Numbered from the stretch's first letter, positions 46,415-57,965 are shown. The stretch: DNA of 64,000 bases from Prauserella rugosa (GCF_000719975.1 NZ_JOIJ01000018.1:1-64000), one strand, 5' to 3'. The notes: a model not told the origin generated them from the sequence alone. Numbers and translations are program-made.

Positions 46415-46977
46415 CGGACCGCCTCCTCGGTGTCGGTCTCCACGGTCTGCTGCTCGGGCACGCCGCGGCCCCGCGCGAGCTCGGGGCCGCCCACGTAGTA
46501 GTCCTGCTCGTCGTCACCGAGCCGCATCGGGTGCGGGGGCTGCTCCATCCCGGGCAGCAGCGGTGCCAGCAGGTCCTCCTTGGTCCAGATGAGGTCCTGC
46601 CGGTTGTCGTCGGCCAGCTCGTAGAAATTGATCATCGTGAGCGACCGGGTGGGGCACGCCTCGACGCACAGGCCGCAACCGATGCAGCGCAGGTAGTTGA
46701 TCTGGTAGTCCGCGCCGTAGCGTTCGCCCGGCGAGTACCGCGCTTCCTCGGTGTTGTCGCCGCCCTCGACGAAGATCGCGTCCGCGGGGCACGCCCAGGC
46801 GCACAGCTCGCAGCCGACGCACTTCTCCAGCCCGTCGGGATGGCGGTTCAGCTGGTGCCTGCCGTGGTACCGCGGCGCGGCGGGCGCGCCGATCTCCGGG
46901 TACTCCTCGGTGGCGACCTTCTTGAACATCATCCCGAAGGTGACGCCGAATCCCTTGACGGGATCAAAGATTCCCAT
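46411..46977 (-). CDS. nuoI: NADH-quinone oxidoreductase subunit I
   Basis: A 188-residue protein with two [4Fe-4S] ferredoxin motifs, [20 protein letters not shown] and [20 protein letters not shown]. It relays electrons towards cluster N2. ATG 46977 overlaps nuoH by 14 bp. Confidence 0.96.
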   Translation of the reverse strand: MGIFDPVKGFGVTFGMMFKKVATEEYPEIGAPAAPRYHGRHQLNRHPDGLEKCVGCELCAWACPADAIFVEGGDNTEEARYSPGERYGADYQINYLRCIGCGLCVEACPTRSLTMINFYELADDNRQDLIWTKEDLLAPLLPGMEQPPHPMRLGDDEQDYYVGGPELARGRGVPEQQTVETDTEEAVR

Positions 46978-48355
46978 CGGACTCTCCTTCCTTCGAGCCT
47001 TCGGACGAGCCGACGGTCGACGGACTCAGCTCCGCCTGCTTCTTCGCCTCGGACTTGCGCCGTGCCTCGAGGGCCTTCTTGCGCGGCGTGGTCTCCGGCA
47101 CCTTCAGGTCGAGCGGCGGCACCGGGTGCCCACCGCCGGTCGTCGACACCATTCCGGCGTCCTCCGGCGGCTGCTTCTCCGGAATCAGCAGGGTCAGCAG
47201 CACGATCACGACGATGACGACGCCGCCGATCATGAGCAGCTGCCCCGTGGAGACGCCCTCGGCGTTGCGCAGCGCCCGCACCGTGGCGATCAGCAGCAAC
47301 CAGACCAACGCGGCCGGGACGAGCACCTTCCAGCCGAGTTTCATGAACTGGTCGTAGCGGAACCGCGGGAGCGTGCCGCGCAGCCAGATGAAGCCGAACA
47401 GCAGCACGCACATCTTCATCAGGAACCACAGGGCAGGCCACCAGCCCTGGTTGATCGCCGCGTCGGCGCCGATGAACGGGAACATGCCGCCGCCGAGGAA
47501 CAGCGTCGTCGCGAACGCCGAGACGATCACCATGTTCGAGTACTCGGCGAGGAAGAACATCGCGAACTTCATCGAGCTGTACTCGGTGTGGAACCCGCCG
47601 ACCAGTTCGGACTCGGCCTCGGGCAGGTCGAACGGCGCACGGTTCGTCTCGCCGACCATCGAGATGATGTAGATGACGAAACTCGGCAACAGCAGGTAGA
47701 AGTACCACCCGCTGTCGGCCTGGGCCGCGACGATGCCGCTGGTGGCCATCGACTGCGAGTACAGCACCACGCCGATGATCGACAGGCCCATCGCGATTTC
47801 GTACGAGATGACCTGCGCGGCCGACCGGAGTCCGCCCAGCAGCGGATACGGCGACCCGGAAGCCCAGCCGCCGAGCACGATGCCGTACACGCCGATCGAG
47901 GCGCCCGCCAGCACGAGCAGCACGCTCACCGGCAGTTCGATCAGCTGCAGCACGGTGCGTTCGCCGAAGATCGTCACCTCGCCGCCGAAGGGGATCGCGG
48001 CGAGGCCGATCAACGCGGGCACCACCGCCACCACGGGCGCCAGGAAGTAGATCTTCCGGTCGGCCGTGTCGGGGATGACCTGTTCCTTGAACGGCAGCTT
48101 GATCGCGTCGGCCAGCGACTGCAGCATGCCGAACGGGCCGACCCGGTTCGGGCCGGGCCGGTTCTGCATCCGGCCGACGATCTTGCGCTCCCCCACGATC
48201 AGCACGACCGTGAAGATCGGCCCGATCAACATGATCACGACGGCCTTGAGCAGGATCAGCCACCACGGGTCGTCGGCGAGCAGTTCCGCCCTGTTGAGCG
48301 GTTCCTGCGCGGCCTGCGCGAGAACCGGTGTCGAAAGCTGTGAGCTGAGGGTCAC
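46964..48355 (-). CDS. nuoH: NADH-quinone oxidoreductase subunit H
   Basis: A 463-residue membrane subunit forming the quinone site: [40 protein letters not shown] and [20 protein letters not shown]. The last 60 or so residues ([20 protein letters not shown] onward) are a polar extension rich in Lys/Glu, probably cytoplasmic. ATG 48355 overlaps the nuoG stop by 4 bp. Confidence 0.95.
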   Translation of the reverse strand: MTLSSQLSTPVLAQAAQEPLNRAELLADDPWWLILLKAVVIMLIGPIFTVVLIVGERKIVGRMQNRPGPNRVGPFGMLQSLADAIKLPFKEQVIPDTADRKIYFLAPVVAVVPALIGLAAIPFGGEVTIFGERTVLQLIELPVSVLLVLAGASIGVYGIVLGGWASGSPYPLLGGLRSAAQVISYEIAMGLSIIGVVLYSQSMATSGIVAAQADSGWYFYLLLPSFVIYIISMVGETNRAPFDLPEAESELVGGFHTEYSSMKFAMFFLAEYSNMVIVSAFATTLFLGGGMFPFIGADAAINQGWWPALWFLMKMCVLLFGFIWLRGTLPRFRYDQFMKLGWKVLVPAALVWLLLIATVRALRNAEGVSTGQLLMIGGVVIVVIVLLTLLIPEKQPPEDAGMVSTTGGGHPVPPLDLKVPETTPRKKALEARRKSEAKKQAELSPSTVGSSEGSKEGESDGNL

Positions 48356-50874
48356 CGCACGCCTCCTGCGATGTCGACGAGCGCGCCGTGTCCGGCGCCG
48401 AGCGCGGCACGCACCTTCGAACCCGGCGAGTTGCCCGGAAGCCAGACGACGCCGTCGGGCACGTCGGCGATCTCGATCGGCAGCGTCACCGAACCGCGGT
48501 CGGTCGACACGGTCACGTGATCACCGAGTCCGTCCGCGGTGGCCTGCGACATCCGCGCGACGACGCGCCGTGCCGTTCCCGCCAGCGCGGGTTCGTCGAT
48601 CTGCAGCGAGCCGTCGTCGATGAGCTGCCGCCACGTCGCCAGCAACGCCGCACCGTCGGCCGGTGCCTGCGGTTCCGCGACCGGGCAGTCCGGCGCGGCG
48701 GCCCGCGCGGTGTGCGCCGGCAGGCGGTCCAGGTCACCGAGGGCGGCGGCCGGGGTCTGGGTGAACAGGTCGGCGTCCATCTCGACGCCGAGGGTGTCGA
48801 GCACCCGGCAGTCCGACAGCGCTCCCGTGCCCTCGAGCGTCACGGTGAACGGCCTGCGCCTGCCCTCCCAGTTGAGGAACGTGCCGTTCTTCTCGTCGAC
48901 CGGCGCGATCGGAAGCACCACGTCCGCGTACGGCGTGACCGTGCTGGGCAGCATCTCCAGCGACACGACGAACGACGCGGCGTCCAGGGCCTTGCGGGCC
49001 AGGGCCGGGTCGGGCAGGTCGTCGAGGTCGACCCCGCCGACGACGAGTCCGTCGAGGTCGCGGGTGACGATCGCGTTCAACATCCCCGTGACGTCCCTGC
49101 CCGGCTCGGCGGGCAGCGTGCCCGCCGCCATACCCCAGTGGGCCTCGACCTCGGCTCGCGCCGCCTGGTCGGTCACGGACCTTCCGCCGGGAAGGAGGTT
49201 CGGCAGCGCGCCTGCCTCGACGGCCCCGCGTTCGCCCGCCCTGCGCGGGATCCACGCCAGCCGCGCGCCGGTGCGTTCGGCGAGGCGGTGCACGGCGGTC
49301 AGCAGTCCGGGCACCTCCGCGGCCCGCTCGCCGACCAGCACCACGGCGCCGTCGGCCCGCAGCCCCTCGTCGACGTCGGGAGCGTGCTCGGCGATGCCGT
49401 CGACGGCGCTCGCCTCGCCTCCCGGCTTGCACGCGAGCAGTTCCCCGAACGTCTTCGACACCGCAGGCGACGTCCATTGTCCGATGTGGACGACCTGGAC
49501 GTTCTTCGTCCGCGCCCCCTTGCGGAGCCTCAGGAAGACGGCAGGTGCCTCCTCCTCCGGTTCGAACGCCACGCACAACACGAGCGGAGCGTTCTCCAGG
49601 TCGGTGAAGGTCACGCCGCCGTCGCGGCCGGTGTCGACACCGGGCCCGCCTGCGACGCGGGAGGCGAGGAAGTCCAGTTCCTCCGCCGAATGCGCGCGGG
49701 CGCGGTGGTCGATGTCGTTGGTCCGCAGCGCCACGCGGGCGAACTTGCTGTAGGCGTAGGCGTCCTCGACGGTCAGCCTGCCGCCCGGCAACACCCCGAC
49801 GCCCTTTCCGTCGCGGGCGGCCGCCAGGCCTGCGGCGGCGGCGCGCAGCGCCTCGGTCCACGACGCCTCGACCAGCTCACCGCTGTCGGCATCGCGCACG
49901 AGCGGCCTGCGGATGCGCTGTTCGGCCGTTTCGTAGCGGAACGCGAAGCGGCCCTTGTCGCAGATCCACTCCTCGTTGACCTCGGGGTCGTCGCCGGCGA
50001 GCTTGCGCATCACCTTGCCGCGGCGGTAGTCGGCCCGCTCGGCGCACCCGGACGAGCAGTGCTCGCACACGCTGGGCTTCGACACGAGGTCGAACGGCCG
50101 CGACCGGAACCGGTACTGGGCGCTGGTGAGTGCACCGACCGGGCAGATCTGGATCGTGTTGCCGGAGAAGTACGACTGGAACGGTTCACCCCCCGCCGAA
50201 GCACTCTTTCCCGCTGAAGCGGAATCGGACCCCGAGGTGTGTGAGGCGGCGTCCAGCACGTCCGCCGTCTCCGACGTCCCGATCTGCTGGTGGGCACCGC
50301 GCTCGAGCAGGTCGATGAACGGATCGCCCGCGATCTGCGCCGAGAACCGGGTGCACCGCTGGCACAGCACACAGCGTTCGCGGTCGAGCAACACCTGCGA
50401 GGAGATCGGCAGCGGCTTCGGGAACGTGCGCTTCCGGTCGACGAACCGCGACTCGGCACGGCCGTGCGCCATCGCCTGGTTCTGCAGCGGGCACTCGCCG
50501 CCCTTGTCGCAGATCGGGCAGTCCAGCGGATGGTTGATGAGCAGCAGCTCCATCACACCCTGCTGGGCCTTGTCCGCCACCTCGGACGTCATCTGGGTCT
50601 TGACCACCATGCCGTCGGCGACCGTCATCGTGCACGAGGCCTGCGGCTTCGGCATGGGCCTGCCGTTCATCTCGACCTCGACCAGACACTGCCTGCACGC
50701 ACCGGCCGGGTCGAGCAGCGGGTGATCGCAGAACCGCGGAATCACCGTGCCGAGCCGTTCGGCCGTGCGGATCAGCAGCTCACCCTTCGGCGCGACGACC
50801 TCCTGGCCGTCGATGGTGAGCTTGACGTGCCCCTCCGGCACGTCCACCTCGGGGGATTCCGGTGCCACCGTCAT
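48352..50874 (-). CDS. nuoG: NADH-quinone oxidoreductase subunit G
   Basis: An 840-residue subunit: [2Fe-2S] region [37 protein letters not shown] and [19 protein letters not shown] for the His-Cys clusters, [15 protein letters not shown] for N4-type ligands, then the molybdopterin-like domain. ATG 50874 follows GGAG. Between QQIGTS and [10 protein letters not shown] it carries an in-frame insert of about 27 residues, including [17 protein letters not shown], which most NuoG proteins lack; the insert contains the 39-bp repeat element. Confidence 0.93.
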   Translation of the reverse strand: MTVAPESPEVDVPEGHVKLTIDGQEVVAPKGELLIRTAERLGTVIPRFCDHPLLDPAGACRQCLVEVEMNGRPMPKPQASCTMTVADGMVVKTQMTSEVADKAQQGVMELLLINHPLDCPICDKGGECPLQNQAMAHGRAESRFVDRKRTFPKPLPISSQVLLDRERCVLCQRCTRFSAQIAGDPFIDLLERGAHQQIGTSETADVLDAASHTSGSDSASAGKSASAGGEPFQSYFSGNTIQICPVGALTSAQYRFRSRPFDLVSKPSVCEHCSSGCAERADYRRGKVMRKLAGDDPEVNEEWICDKGRFAFRYETAEQRIRRPLVRDADSGELVEASWTEALRAAAAGLAAARDGKGVGVLPGGRLTVEDAYAYSKFARVALRTNDIDHRARAHSAEELDFLASRVAGGPGVDTGRDGGVTFTDLENAPLVLCVAFEPEEEAPAVFLRLRKGARTKNVQVVHIGQWTSPAVSKTFGELLACKPGGEASAVDGIAEHAPDVDEGLRADGAVVLVGERAAEVPGLLTAVHRLAERTGARLAWIPRRAGERGAVEAGALPNLLPGGRSVTDQAARAEVEAHWGMAAGTLPAEPGRDVTGMLNAIVTRDLDGLVVGGVDLDDLPDPALARKALDAASFVVSLEMLPSTVTPYADVVLPIAPVDEKNGTFLNWEGRRRPFTVTLEGTGALSDCRVLDTLGVEMDADLFTQTPAAALGDLDRLPAHTARAAAPDCPVAEPQAPADGAALLATWRQLIDDGSLQIDEPALAGTARRVVARMSQATADGLGDHVTVSTDRGSVTLPIEIADVPDGVVWLPGNSPGSKVRAALGAGHGALVDIAGGVR
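50195..50233 (+). repeat. 39-bp element inserted in frame in nuoG
   Basis: Aligned without gaps, this 39-base segment matches the unit at 54372 at 25 of 39 positions and unit 1 at 28714 at 26 of 39. It contains TTCCCGCTGAAGCGGAA, an imperfect palindrome. It lies within NuoG codons about 214-227 (translated from the opposite strand). Confidence 0.7.
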
Positions 50875-52238
50875 GCCTGTGCTCCAACCGGTTGCGCGAC
50901 CTGCGAATCGGCAGCGGCCCCGCCGAGCGAGGCCTGCTCGGCCTGCGACTGCTGCGTGGCGGTGGGCCGGTTCGACTCGCACAGCGCGAGGAACTCGTCA
51001 CGGAAGTACTTGATGCCGCTCTGGATGGGGCTCACCGCGGCGTCGCCGAGCGCGCAGAACGAACGGCCGCCGATGTTGTCGCACACGTCCAGCAGCGTGT
51101 CGATGTCCTGCTCGGTGCCCTTCCCCTCGACCATGCGCTCGAGGATCTGGGCCAACCAGAACGTGCCCTCCCGGCACGGCGTGCACTTGCCGCACGACTC
51201 GTGCTCGTAGAACTGCGTCCACTTCATCACCGCCCACGGCACCGACACGGTCTCGTTGAACACCTGCACCGCCGTGGTGCCCAGCATCGAACCGGCCTCG
51301 GCTGCGCCCTCGAAGTCCAGCGGCACGTCCAGGTGCTCGGCCGTGAACAGCGGCGTCGACGACCCGCCCGGAGTCCAGAACTTCAGCGGGATCCCGTTCT
51401 TCATCCCGCCGCACATCTCGAGCAGCTCCCGCAACGTCGTGCCCAACGGCGCCTCGTACTGGCCGGGACGTTCGACGTGCCCCGAGATCGAGTAGATCTT
51501 CGGACCGGGCGACTTCTCGGTGCCCATCGCGCGGAACCAGTCCGCACCGCCGTTGATGATCGACGGGACGGTCGCGATCGTCTCCACGTTGTTCACCGTC
51601 GTCGGCGCGGCGTACAGACCCGCGGCCGCGGGGAACGGCGGCTTCAGCCTCGGCTGGCCACGACGGCCCTCCAGCGAGTCGAGCAGCGCCGTCTCCTCAC
51701 CGCAGATGTAGGCGCCCGCGCCCGCGTGCACCGTGATCTCCAGGTCGAAACCCGAGCCGAGGATGTCGCGCCCCAGGTAACCCGCGTGCTTCGCCTCCCG
51801 CACCGCCGCGTGCAACCGGCGCATCGGATGCAGCGCCTCACCACGGATGTAGATGAAGCAGTGGTGCGAACGCATCGCGTACGCCGCGATGATGCAGCCC
51901 TCGATGAGCGCGTGCGGGTCGGCCATCATCAACGGGATGTCCTTGCACGTGCCCGGCTCACCCTCGTCGGCGTTGATCACCAGGTAATGCGGCTTCTCCT
52001 CATCCTTCGGCATGAAGCCCCACTTCACACCGGAAGGGAAACCCGCACCGCCACGGCCACGCAGCCCCGCGTCCTTCACCATCTGGACGACCTGCTCCGG
52101 CGTGCCGCTCAGCGCCTTCCGCACCGCGGTGTAGCCCTCGAGCTTCTCGTACGTCGCCAACCGCCACGACTGCGGCGACAACCACCGCTTCGTCAACACC
52201 GGCGTCAGCGGCGCCTTCTCCGAGGTACCGTCGCTCAT
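50871..52238 (-). CDS. nuoF: NADH-quinone oxidoreductase subunit F
   Basis: A 455-residue subunit that binds NADH and [63 protein letters not shown] and the cluster motif [14 protein letters not shown] 52238 overlaps the nuoE stop by 4 bp (ATGA); the longer open frame inside nuoE was excluded. Confidence 0.96.
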   Translation of the reverse strand: MSDGTSEKAPLTPVLTKRWLSPQSWRLATYEKLEGYTAVRKALSGTPEQVVQMVKDAGLRGRGGAGFPSGVKWGFMPKDEEKPHYLVINADEGEPGTCKDIPLMMADPHALIEGCIIAAYAMRSHHCFIYIRGEALHPMRRLHAAVREAKHAGYLGRDILGSGFDLEITVHAGAGAYICGEETALLDSLEGRRGQPRLKPPFPAAAGLYAAPTTVNNVETIATVPSIINGGADWFRAMGTEKSPGPKIYSISGHVERPGQYEAPLGTTLRELLEMCGGMKNGIPLKFWTPGGSSTPLFTAEHLDVPLDFEGAAEAGSMLGTTAVQVFNETVSVPWAVMKWTQFYEHESCGKCTPCREGTFWLAQILERMVEGKGTEQDIDTLLDVCDNIGGRSFCALGDAAVSPIQSGIKYFRDEFLALCESNRPTATQQSQAEQASLGGAAADSQVAQPVGAQA

Positions 52239-52972
52239 TTCGCCTCCACCTCCGGCAGGGGGACGTCCTCCGGCGCAGCCGGCGCCGTCCAGCCCCGATC
52301 CGCGGCCAACTGCGCACCCCGCAACGTCTCGACCGCCTGCGACGGCCCGTCCACATCGGACCAGAACTCGTCGTCGTCGGTGGGCAACAGCCCGGCGAGG
52401 CGCCGCTCCACGGTCTTGAAGTCCGACAGCGGAGCACCGCGCGTCGGCGCGGGCTTGTCCCCCCGCCGCAACGCATCGACCAGCTCGACGGCGCTCTGCT
52501 CGCTCTGGTTGTCGAAGTACTCGTAGTTGACCTGCAACACCGGAGCCAGATCGCACGCGGCAAGGCACTCGGCGTGCTCGAGCATGATCGAACCCGGCTC
52601 ACCCGGCGTCCCCGCGACCTCCTCGTGCCCCAGCGGAGCCCCTTCGGAACCGAGGTGATCCTGCAGCTTCTTGTAGATCGCGTCGCCACCCATCGCCGCG
52701 CACAGCGTGTTCGTGCACACGCTCACGAGATGCTCACCGCACGGCTTGCGCTTGTACATCGTGTAGAACGTCGCGACGGCCGACACCTCGGCCTCCGACA
52801 ACCCGAGCTGCTGGGCACAGAACGCGATGCCCTCCTGGCTCACGAACCCCTGCACCGACTGCACGAGATGCAGCAACGGAAGCAGCGCCGACCGCGACTG
52901 CGGATAGCGGGCGATCAGCTCCTTGGCCTCGGCGACCGTGTCCTCGCCGAACGTGGGCGTTTCGGTGCTCAC
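52235..52972 (-). CDS. nuoE: NADH-quinone oxidoreductase subunit E
   Basis: A 245-residue thioredoxin-like subunit with a [2Fe-2S] cluster ([12 protein letters not shown] and CLAACDLAP). The C-terminal 60 residues are a hydrophilic tail typical of actinobacterial NuoE. The ATG at 52972 overlaps nuoD by 4 bp. Confidence 0.95.
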   Translation of the reverse strand: MSTETPTFGEDTVAEAKELIARYPQSRSALLPLLHLVQSVQGFVSQEGIAFCAQQLGLSEAEVSAVATFYTMYKRKPCGEHLVSVCTNTLCAAMGGDAIYKKLQDHLGSEGAPLGHEEVAGTPGEPGSIMLEHAECLAACDLAPVLQVNYEYFDNQSEQSAVELVDALRRGDKPAPTRGAPLSDFKTVERRLAGLLPTDDDEFWSDVDGPSQAVETLRGAQLAADRGWTAPAAPEDVPLPEVEAK

Positions 52973-54342
52973 CGGTCCACTCCCCCCATCACCGGGTCGA
53001 TCGAGGCGACGGCCGCGATGACGTCGGCGACCAGGCCGCCCTCCGACATCGCGGGCATCGACTGCAGATTCACGAAACTGGGCTCGCGCACGTGCACCCG
53101 CATCGGCCGCGTCCCACCGTCGGACACGAGGTGGAAGCCGAGCTCCCCGCGCGGCGACTCGACGGTCGAGTACACCTGGCCCGGCGGAACCCGGAAGCCC
53201 TCGGTGACGAGCTTGAAGTGATGGATCAACGACTCCATCGACTGGCCCATGATCTTGCGGACGTGGTCGAGCGAGTTACCCATGCCGTCACTGGAGATCG
53301 ACAATTGGGCGGGCCACGCGATCTTGCGGTCCTCCACCATCACCGGACCCGGCTCGAGTTTCTCCAGCACCTGGCGGATGATCCGCAACGACTGCCGCAT
53401 CTCCTCGACCCGCAACAGGTACCGCGCCCAGCAATCGGCGTCCGTCGACGTCGGCACCTCGAAGTCGAACTCGTCGTAACACGAGTACGGGTCGGTCTTG
53501 CGCAGGTCCCACGCCAGGCCCGCCGACCGCAGCACCGGGCCGGTCACGCCCAACGCCAGGCACGCGTCGACCGGCAGATAACCGACCCCCTTGAGCCGGT
53601 TGCGCCAGATCGGCTGGCCCGTGAACAGCTTGTCGTACGAGGGAAGCCGCTCGTCGATGGTCTTGCAGAACTCGGTGACCTTCTCGACGAAGTCGTCCGG
53701 CATGTCCTGCGCCAACCCGCCCGGCCGGATGAACGCGTGGTTCATCCGCAGACCGGTGAGGTGCTCGAGCAGATGCAGCACCTCCTCGCGTTCCCGGAAC
53801 CCGAGCGTCATCGCCGTCGTCGACCCGAGCTCCATGCCACCGGTGGCGATGTAGACGAAGTGCGACCCGATGCGGTTGATCTCCATCAACAGCACCCGCA
53901 ACAACTGGGCCCGCCGCGGAACCTCCAGCTCGAGCAGCTTCTCCACCGCGAGGCAGTAGCCCATCTCGTTGAACAGCGGCGACAGATAGTCCATGCGCGT
54001 CACGAACGTGACGCCCTGCGTCCACGTCCGGTACTCGCAGTTCTTCTCGATACCCGTGTGCAGATAGCCGATCACCGACCGGAGCTGGGTGACCGTCTCC
54101 CCCTCCATCTCCAGCACCAGCCGCAACACCCCGTGCGTCGACGGGTGCTGCGGCCCCATGTTGATGATCATGCGCTCGTCGTGCGAGACATCCGAGAGCA
54201 CGTCGTCCCAGTCACCACCGCTGACGGTGTAGACCGGACCCTCCGTGGTCTCCCTCGGCTCGGCGTAAGGCGCACTGTCGGCACCGGCCGGCGTGGTGTC
54301 CGTCCCGGTCGAGACGTCGGCGATGTGATCGCTAGTGGTCAT
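52969..54342 (-). CDS. nuoD: NADH-quinone oxidoreductase subunit D
   Basis: A 457-residue subunit of the peripheral arm: [59 protein letters not shown] and the C-terminal [20 protein letters not shown]. The ATG at 54342 is preceded by CTGGAGGC, and that ribosome binding site belongs to the tandem repeat in the nuoC-nuoD gap. Confidence 0.95.
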   Translation of the reverse strand: MTTSDHIADVSTGTDTTPAGADSAPYAEPRETTEGPVYTVSGGDWDDVLSDVSHDERMIINMGPQHPSTHGVLRLVLEMEGETVTQLRSVIGYLHTGIEKNCEYRTWTQGVTFVTRMDYLSPLFNEMGYCLAVEKLLELEVPRRAQLLRVLLMEINRIGSHFVYIATGGMELGSTTAMTLGFREREEVLHLLEHLTGLRMNHAFIRPGGLAQDMPDDFVEKVTEFCKTIDERLPSYDKLFTGQPIWRNRLKGVGYLPVDACLALGVTGPVLRSAGLAWDLRKTDPYSCYDEFDFEVPTSTDADCWARYLLRVEEMRQSLRIIRQVLEKLEPGPVMVEDRKIAWPAQLSISSDGMGNSLDHVRKIMGQSMESLIHHFKLVTEGFRVPPGQVYSTVESPRGELGFHLVSDGGTRPMRVHVREPSFVNLQSMPAMSEGGLVADVIAAVASIDPVMGGVDR

Positions 54343-54449
54343 GGTGCCTCCAGCGGGAGTTCGACAGTAGCGGTGTTCTCCGCGCCTCCAGCGGGAACAC
54401 GAACTTCGGCGGTGTCCTCCGCGCCTCCAGCGGGAACACGAACTTCGGC
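54343..54449 (-). repeat. 39-bp tandem repeats in the nuoC-nuoD gap
   Basis: Two full 39-bp units (54372-54410 and 54411-54449), differing at one base, and a shortened diverged third (54343-54371) abutting nuoD. Reverse-complemented, the unit matches unit 2 at 28753 at 26 of 39 positions. Each unit contains GGAGG on the minus strand. Confidence 0.88.
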
Positions 54450-54456
54450 GGGAAGC

Positions 54457-55215
54457 TCACGAGTACGACCTCCGCGTGTCCGGCGGCGGAATCTCCGCAC
54501 CCTTGTACTCGACGGGAATGCCGCCGAGCGGATAGTCCTTGCGCTGCGGATGCCCCTCCCAGTCGTCGGGCATCAGGATGCGAGTCAGCGCCGGGTGGCC
54601 GTCGTAGACGATGCCGAACATGTCGTAGGCCTCGCGCTCGTGCCAGTCCGCCGTCGGGTAGACCTCCACAATGGACGGAACATGCGCGTCGTCGACATTC
54701 ATCGTCACCTCGAGGCGGATCCGCCTGCGGTAGGTCATCGACAGCAGGTGGTACACCGAGTGCAGGCGCTGCGGCACGTCCTCGCCGTAGTCCACACCGG
54801 ACACCGAGCTGCACACCTCGAACCGCAGCCCCTCGTCGTCACGCAGCACGCGGCACATCGAAACCAGGTGCGCGCGGTCGACGTAGAACGTGATCTCCCC
54901 ACGGTCGACGGTGACCTGCAGGATCGCCTCGGCGGGAATGCCGTTCTCACCCAACGCGGCGTAGAACTCGTCGGCGAAGTCGTCGAACCAGCCGCCGTAG
55001 GGACGTTCGGCAGGCGGCGGTGAGTACGCGGGCAACCGCAGCCCGCCGTAACCGGACGTGTCGCCGCTACCGGATACGCCGAACATGCCCTTCCGCTCGC
55101 GGCCCGCGACCACCCTCGCTGGTTCCGCGCCACGCGGCTCGAGACCGGACTCCGGCCGCTCCGCGCTCGAGTTCTGCCCGCCCGTGGTGGGGTTCTGGCT
55201 GTCGGATTCAGACAT
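54457..55215 (-). CDS. nuoC: NADH-quinone oxidoreductase subunit C
   Basis: A 252-residue subunit; [39 protein letters not shown] and [19 protein letters not shown] are the family signatures. About 60 N-terminal residues before the conserved part are polar and variable. The stop at 54457 is followed by the repeat gap of 114 bases. Confidence 0.95.
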   Translation of the reverse strand: MSESDSQNPTTGGQNSSAERPESGLEPRGAEPARVVAGRERKGMFGVSGSGDTSGYGGLRLPAYSPPPAERPYGGWFDDFADEFYAALGENGIPAEAILQVTVDRGEITFYVDRAHLVSMCRVLRDDEGLRFEVCSSVSGVDYGEDVPQRLHSVYHLLSMTYRRRIRLEVTMNVDDAHVPSIVEVYPTADWHEREAYDMFGIVYDGHPALTRILMPDDWEGHPQRKDYPLGGIPVEYKGAEIPPPDTRRSYS

Positions 55216-55224
55216 GACGTCGAC

Positions 55225-55773
55225 CTACTTCTTCGCGTACTTGATGGACGACGGGACGATCTCGGTCCTGGCGCCGCTCTCGGCGCGCAGCTGCGCGCGG
55301 CGGGCGTTCAGCGGCTCGTCCTGAACCTTGGCGTGCAGCTTGAGGATCGCGTCGAGCAGCATCTCCGGCCGCGGCGGACAGCCGGGCAGGTACATGTCGA
55401 CGGGCACGATGTGGTCGACGCCCTGCACCACCGCGTAGTTGTTGAACATGCCGCCGGACGAGGCGCACACACCCATGGCGAGCACCCAGCGCGGCTCGGC
55501 CATCTGGTCGTAGATCTGGCGCAGGACCGGCGCCATCTTCTGCGTGACCCGCCCGGCGACGATCATCAGATCGGCCTGACGCGGCGTGGCGCTGAAGCGC
55601 TCCATGCCGAACCGCGCGATGTCGTAGCGGGAGCCGCCGCTGGTCATCATCTCGATGGCACAGCACGCGAGGCCGAACGTCGCGGGCCACATGGAGTTCT
55701 TGCGCGCCCAGTTGACGACGCCCTCCAGGCTGGCCAGCAGGATTCCGTTGGGGAGCTTTTCCTCAAGACCCAT
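55225..55773 (-). CDS. nuoB: NADH-quinone oxidoreductase subunit B
   Basis: A 182-residue subunit holding cluster N2: [14 protein letters not shown] (two adjacent Cys), [17 protein letters not shown] and [13 protein letters not shown]. This is the last iron-sulfur centre before quinone. It sits between nuoA and nuoC. Confidence 0.96.
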   Translation of the reverse strand: MGLEEKLPNGILLASLEGVVNWARKNSMWPATFGLACCAIEMMTSGGSRYDIARFGMERFSATPRQADLMIVAGRVTQKMAPVLRQIYDQMAEPRWVLAMGVCASSGGMFNNYAVVQGVDHIVPVDMYLPGCPPRPEMLLDAILKLHAKVQDEPLNARRAQLRAESGARTEIVPSSIKYAKK

Positions 55774-55779
55774 GGCGCA

Positions 55780-56283
55780 TCAGTTCCAATCCAGGCCGCC
55801 GCGGCGCCACACGTAGAAGTCCGCGATGAAGAACGTCGCGATGAACAGGGCCACCGCGCCGAGGCCCCACAGCCCGAGCGCGTCCGCGGCGACGGCGTAC
55901 GGGAAGAGGAAGACCATCTCGATGTCGAAGAGGATGAACAGCATCGCCGTGACGTAGTAGGCGACGGGCATGCGGCCCGCACCGGCCACGGGCTGCGGCG
56001 ACGGTTCGATGCCGCACTCGTAGGCGGCCGTCTTGGCCCGGTTGTAGCGGCTCGGGCCGACGAGCGGGCCGAGCAGCACGGAGAAGATTCCGAACGCGGC
56101 GGCGAGGACGATCAGCAGCACCAGTGGCAGATAGATGCCGATGCCGGCGGCCGAGCCCTGTGCCAGCACCTCGTGGGCCTGCGTCTGGGTGGACCCGATG
56201 CCGGCCTGCACGTGCTCGGCCGGGACGTGACTCGCCGAGGCGAGACCGGCCGGCGCGAACGTGACGTTCACTGCGGGCACCAT
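55780..56283 (-). CDS. nuoA: NADH-quinone oxidoreductase subunit A
   Basis: A 167-residue subunit with three membrane helices and AAYECGIEP, the conserved region near the quinone cavity. Family length is about 120; the first 40 or so residues here (VNVTFAPAGLASASHVPAEH onward) are non-conserved. ATG 56283 is directly preceded by GGAAAGG; GTG 56268 with AAGGATGG at 8 bases is an alternative. First gene of nuo. Confidence 0.9.
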   Translation of the reverse strand: MVPAVNVTFAPAGLASASHVPAEHVQAGIGSTQTQAHEVLAQGSAAGIGIYLPLVLLIVLAAAFGIFSVLLGPLVGPSRYNRAKTAAYECGIEPSPQPVAGAGRMPVAYYVTAMLFILFDIEMVFLFPYAVAADALGLWGLGAVALFIATFFIADFYVWRRGGLDWN

Positions 56284-56693
56284 CCTTTCCGCGTCGTTGC
56301 GTTCGGACGTGTTGTGGTGTGCTGCCTGTGTGATCCGGGCGACGCCCGGACCGACTCGTCAGGGACGCAGGTCACAGCCATGGCCGTGACGAATCGAGCG
56401 CGCCGCGTGACGTCCCGACCCCTGACGTCGTGAAATCGTTCACAAGCCCTCCTAAGCGGTTGTGAAGCGCTTCACAAAGCATGGGGCCAGTGTAGGACTC
56501 AAGTCACAGGCTGTCGCTAGCCCCTTCCTTATAAGGGAGACCTAAGTAGGCACGCCGTGCACAGCCGGCGGGACACGGCCGAACGGCCCACGACCAGCGC
56601 AAAACGGATCGCGAGGACAGCCGCGATGTGGATCATGAAACCCGACGTGATCTATCCCACGTAGGGCGTTTCGTCGGGTACGAGGTGCGGCCC
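56284..56693 (-). promoter_or_regulatory. nuo promoter region with dual CRP/GlxR-type boxes
   Basis: Two CRP-consensus-like sites: TTGTGAAGCGCTTCACAA (56460-56477), a perfect palindrome containing TGTGA-N6-TCACA, and CGTGAAATCGTTCACA (56429-56444), one base off that consensus. Their centres are 32 bases apart. A candidate minus-strand promoter is GCGACA (56512-56517) and TACACT (56489-56494), spacing 17. GTCACAGCCATGGCCGTGAC (56371-56390) is another near-palindrome. CCTTATAAGG occurs at 56527-56536. No gene is seen in these 410 bases. Confidence 0.7.
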
Positions 56694-57965
56694 TCAGGCA
56701 CTCGGTGTGACGCGCGCCATCGCGGCGATGATGCGGTCCACCGCGTCGCCGCCCTTCGCGTCGTAGCAGCCCGAGAGTCCCTTGTAGACGAGCGGGATGA
56801 TCGGGTTGACGCGCAGACCGTACTTCGTGGCCGCGCGCATGACCTTCGGCTTGCCGATGAGCTTGGCGAAGACGTTGCCGAGGCGGTAGTAGCCGCCCAT
56901 CAGGTCGGCGACGGCACGCGGATACCCGGCCAGCGCTCGCTCGCGCGAAGGGCCTTCCGGACGGGCCAGCGCCTGCACCACGTGCTCTGCGGCGAGCTGC
57001 GCCGATTCCATGGCCGCGGAGATGCCCTCGCCGTTGAACGGGCTCACCATCCCGCCCGCGTCGCCGAGCAGCAGCATCCCGTCGCGGTAGTGCGGGGTGC
57101 GGTTGAAGCCCATGGGAAGGCCCGCCCCGCCGATCCTGCCGACCGCGTTCTCCTCCCGGTAGCCCCATTCCTCGGGGGTTCCGTCGAGCCACGAGCGCAG
57201 CAGCTGGCGGTAGTCGATGTTGCGGAACGACGCGGACGTCGACAGCATTCCGAGCCCGACGTTGACCGTGCCGTCACCGAGCGGGAACGCCCAGCCGTAG
57301 CCGGGCAGCAGCTTCGGGTTGGCCGGGTCGGCGCGGTCCCACAGTTCGAGGTGACCCTCGATGTACTCCTCGCTGTGCCGAGGGCTCTTGTAGTACCGGC
57401 GGACGGCGACGCCCATGGGGCGCTTGTCGCTCTTCTCGATGCCCACCGACAGTGCCAGGCGGGCGGACACCCCGTCGCACGCCAGCACCAGCGGGGCGCG
57501 GTAGCTCACCGGCCGCTTGTCGGGCCCCGCCTTGCCTTCGACGCCGACGACACGTCCGGTGCGCTCGTCGGTGAGCGCGCCGGTGACCGTCGTGCGTTCC
57601 TGCAGCCGGGCGCCCGCCTTGACCGCGGTCTGGGCGAGGAGTTCGTCGAAGTCGTGGCGGGTGCGGGAGACGCCGTAGGGCGGGTAGCTCGTCAGGTCGG
57701 GCCAGTCGAGCTGCAGGTGCAGGTCGCCGGTGATGATGCGCAGACCCTTGCTGAAGGTCCAGCCCGCCTCGGGGCTCATGTCGAGGCCGAGGTCGATCAG
57801 CTGCTTGACCCCGCGCGGGGTCAGCCCGTCGCCGCAGACCTTGTCGCGGGGGAACGTGGTCTTCTCGAGCAGCAGCACGTCCACGCCGGCGCGGGCGAGG
57901 TACGTGGCGACGGTCGATCCCGCCGGTCCTGCTCCGACGACGATGACCTCGGCATCCTGAGTCAT
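56694..57965 (-). CDS. menJ: Geranylgeranyl reductase-family flavoprotein, menaquinone-tail reductase-like
   Basis: A 423-residue FAD enzyme: VIVVGAGPAGSTVATYLARA at the N-terminus, KVCGDGLTPRGVKQLIDLGL, and GMLLLGDAGGMVSPFNGEG, the second FAD motif. MenJ of Mycobacterium (Rv0561c) reduces one double bond of the menaquinone side chain. It overlaps ubiE by 4 bp and lies just upstream of nuo, with the polyprenyl synthase beyond nuo, the same neighbours as in mycobacteria apart from the nuo insertion. Confidence 0.85.
   Translation of the reverse strand: MTQDAEVIVVGAGPAGSTVATYLARAGVDVLLLEKTTFPRDKVCGDGLTPRGVKQLIDLGLDMSPEAGWTFSKGLRIITGDLHLQLDWPDLTSYPPYGVSRTRHDFDELLAQTAVKAGARLQERTTVTGALTDERTGRVVGVEGKAGPDKRPVSYRAPLVLACDGVSARLALSVGIEKSDKRPMGVAVRRYYKSPRHSEEYIEGHLELWDRADPANPKLLPGYGWAFPLGDGTVNVGLGMLSTSASFRNIDYRQLLRSWLDGTPEEWGYREENAVGRIGGAGLPMGFNRTPHYRDGMLLLGDAGGMVSPFNGEGISAAMESAQLAAEHVVQALARPEGPSRERALAGYPRAVADLMGGYYRLGNVFAKLIGKPKVMRAATKYGLRVNPIIPLVYKGLSGCYDAKGGDAVDRIIAAMARVTPSA

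Noticed and set aside
54332..54814. Alternative coding frame through the nuoC-nuoD repeats
   Set aside because: It overlaps nuoC in another frame and its sequence away from the repeats is Arg/Gly-rich shadow.
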